This document shows, piece after piece, positions 63,548-64,000 of a DNA stretch of 64,000 nucleotides. This DNA comes from Phlebotomus papatasi. Lineage: Eukaryota; Arthropoda; Insecta; Diptera; Psychodidae. The notes beneath the pieces are model-generated. The model made no database searches. It worked only from the letters and a program-made list of their open reading frames with translations, and was not told the origin of the DNA. The stretch covers positions 77,996,627-78,060,626 of the forward strand of contig NC_077223.1 in NCBI RefSeq assembly GCF_024763615.1. Reading direction: 5' to 3'. Both the position numbers and the translations under genes were made by a program. The first letter of the stretch is position 1. Each line of letters begins with the position of its first letter.

Positions 63548-64000
63548 TATAAACTGTCGTGACTTCATGTGTTATTATCGTGACTTCACAAAATTTTCCT
63601 TACACAGCATTTCTAATGATCTCAAAGGAAAATGCTACATATTCAAATTTGTATTGCACGAAGGAAGAAACTGATATTCTTGATAGGTTATAGGTTATAC
63701 TTTCAAGTCATTTTTATAAATAAAAGTTCCGATTTTATTTTATGAAAAAAAATAACCTGTTAGATATTTCTTTGTTTGAACATGACAAATGAAAAATAAA
63801 GTGTAATTCACTCAGTTTACAGATATTCGGATGATATTGGGACTGAAAATGACAGTCCCAATTTGTCAGTTTGACAGGTGTCATTCAAATATCCAAAAGC
63901 TTTGTAAAGGAAAAATTTAAACTATTTTAAATCCTTGTAGATTTTTTTATTGCAAATTTGGTTCTCCTTTAATGTTAAAAATGTATTTAAAGATAAAGTA
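63548..64000. other. Intergenic end of the window
   Basis: A small hairpin ATTGGGACTG / CAGTCCCAAT (63836-63862) within GATATTCGGATGA...TCATTCAAATATCC (63823-63895) may be a very short MITE. Nothing else recognised. Confidence 0.4.

Overview
The window is AT-rich insect nuclear DNA with spliceosomal genes. Short 58-65 bp introns (DNAAF3, LAMTOR2, an F-box gene), very large transposon-filled introns (ANP32) and a dense load of TA- and TTAA-flanked MITEs suggest Diptera, plausibly a lower (nematoceran) fly such as a sand fly. That placement is inference. One 500-base run of N (716-1215) is an assembly gap.

Host genes I can support. (1) Acidic leucine-rich nuclear phosphoprotein 32 (ANP32/mapmodulin), + strand, seven coding exons from 12442 to 24294; every splice phase agrees and the protein is 277 residues. 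(2) DNAAF3, a dynein-arm preassembly factor, + strand, 31621-33020, two exons. (3) LAMTOR2, the Ragulator roadblock subunit, - strand, 33042-33554, three exons; its stop codon lies 21 bases from the DNAAF3 stop, tail to tail. (4) An F-box/LRR-type gene, - strand, 34867-40527, whose coding exon is split by an intact copia retrotransposon. (5) A probable noncoding first exon ending in a GTAAGT donor at 57700, whose gene would continue past the right edge.

Layout. 1-12 kb: nested MITEs plus an A-rich tract. 12-24.3 kb: ANP32, whose first intron is GC-richer and repeat-poor; intron 4 holds a Tc1-type DD37E element, itself hit by a MITE. 24.3-31 kb: A-rich 3' flank and further MITEs. 31-41 kb: compact gene cluster with the copia insertion. 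41-45 kb: SINE and foldback elements. 45-56.6 kb: concentric inverted repeats, including a Foldback-like element with minisatellite arms and a perfect 9-bp target duplication. 57-57.7 kb: orphan 5' exon. 58-64 kb: MITEs inside MITEs and a tRNA-derived SINE.

The host genes form no single pathway. Most of the window is the product of repeated transposon insertion into transposons, and the order of insertion can be read from which element interrupts which.
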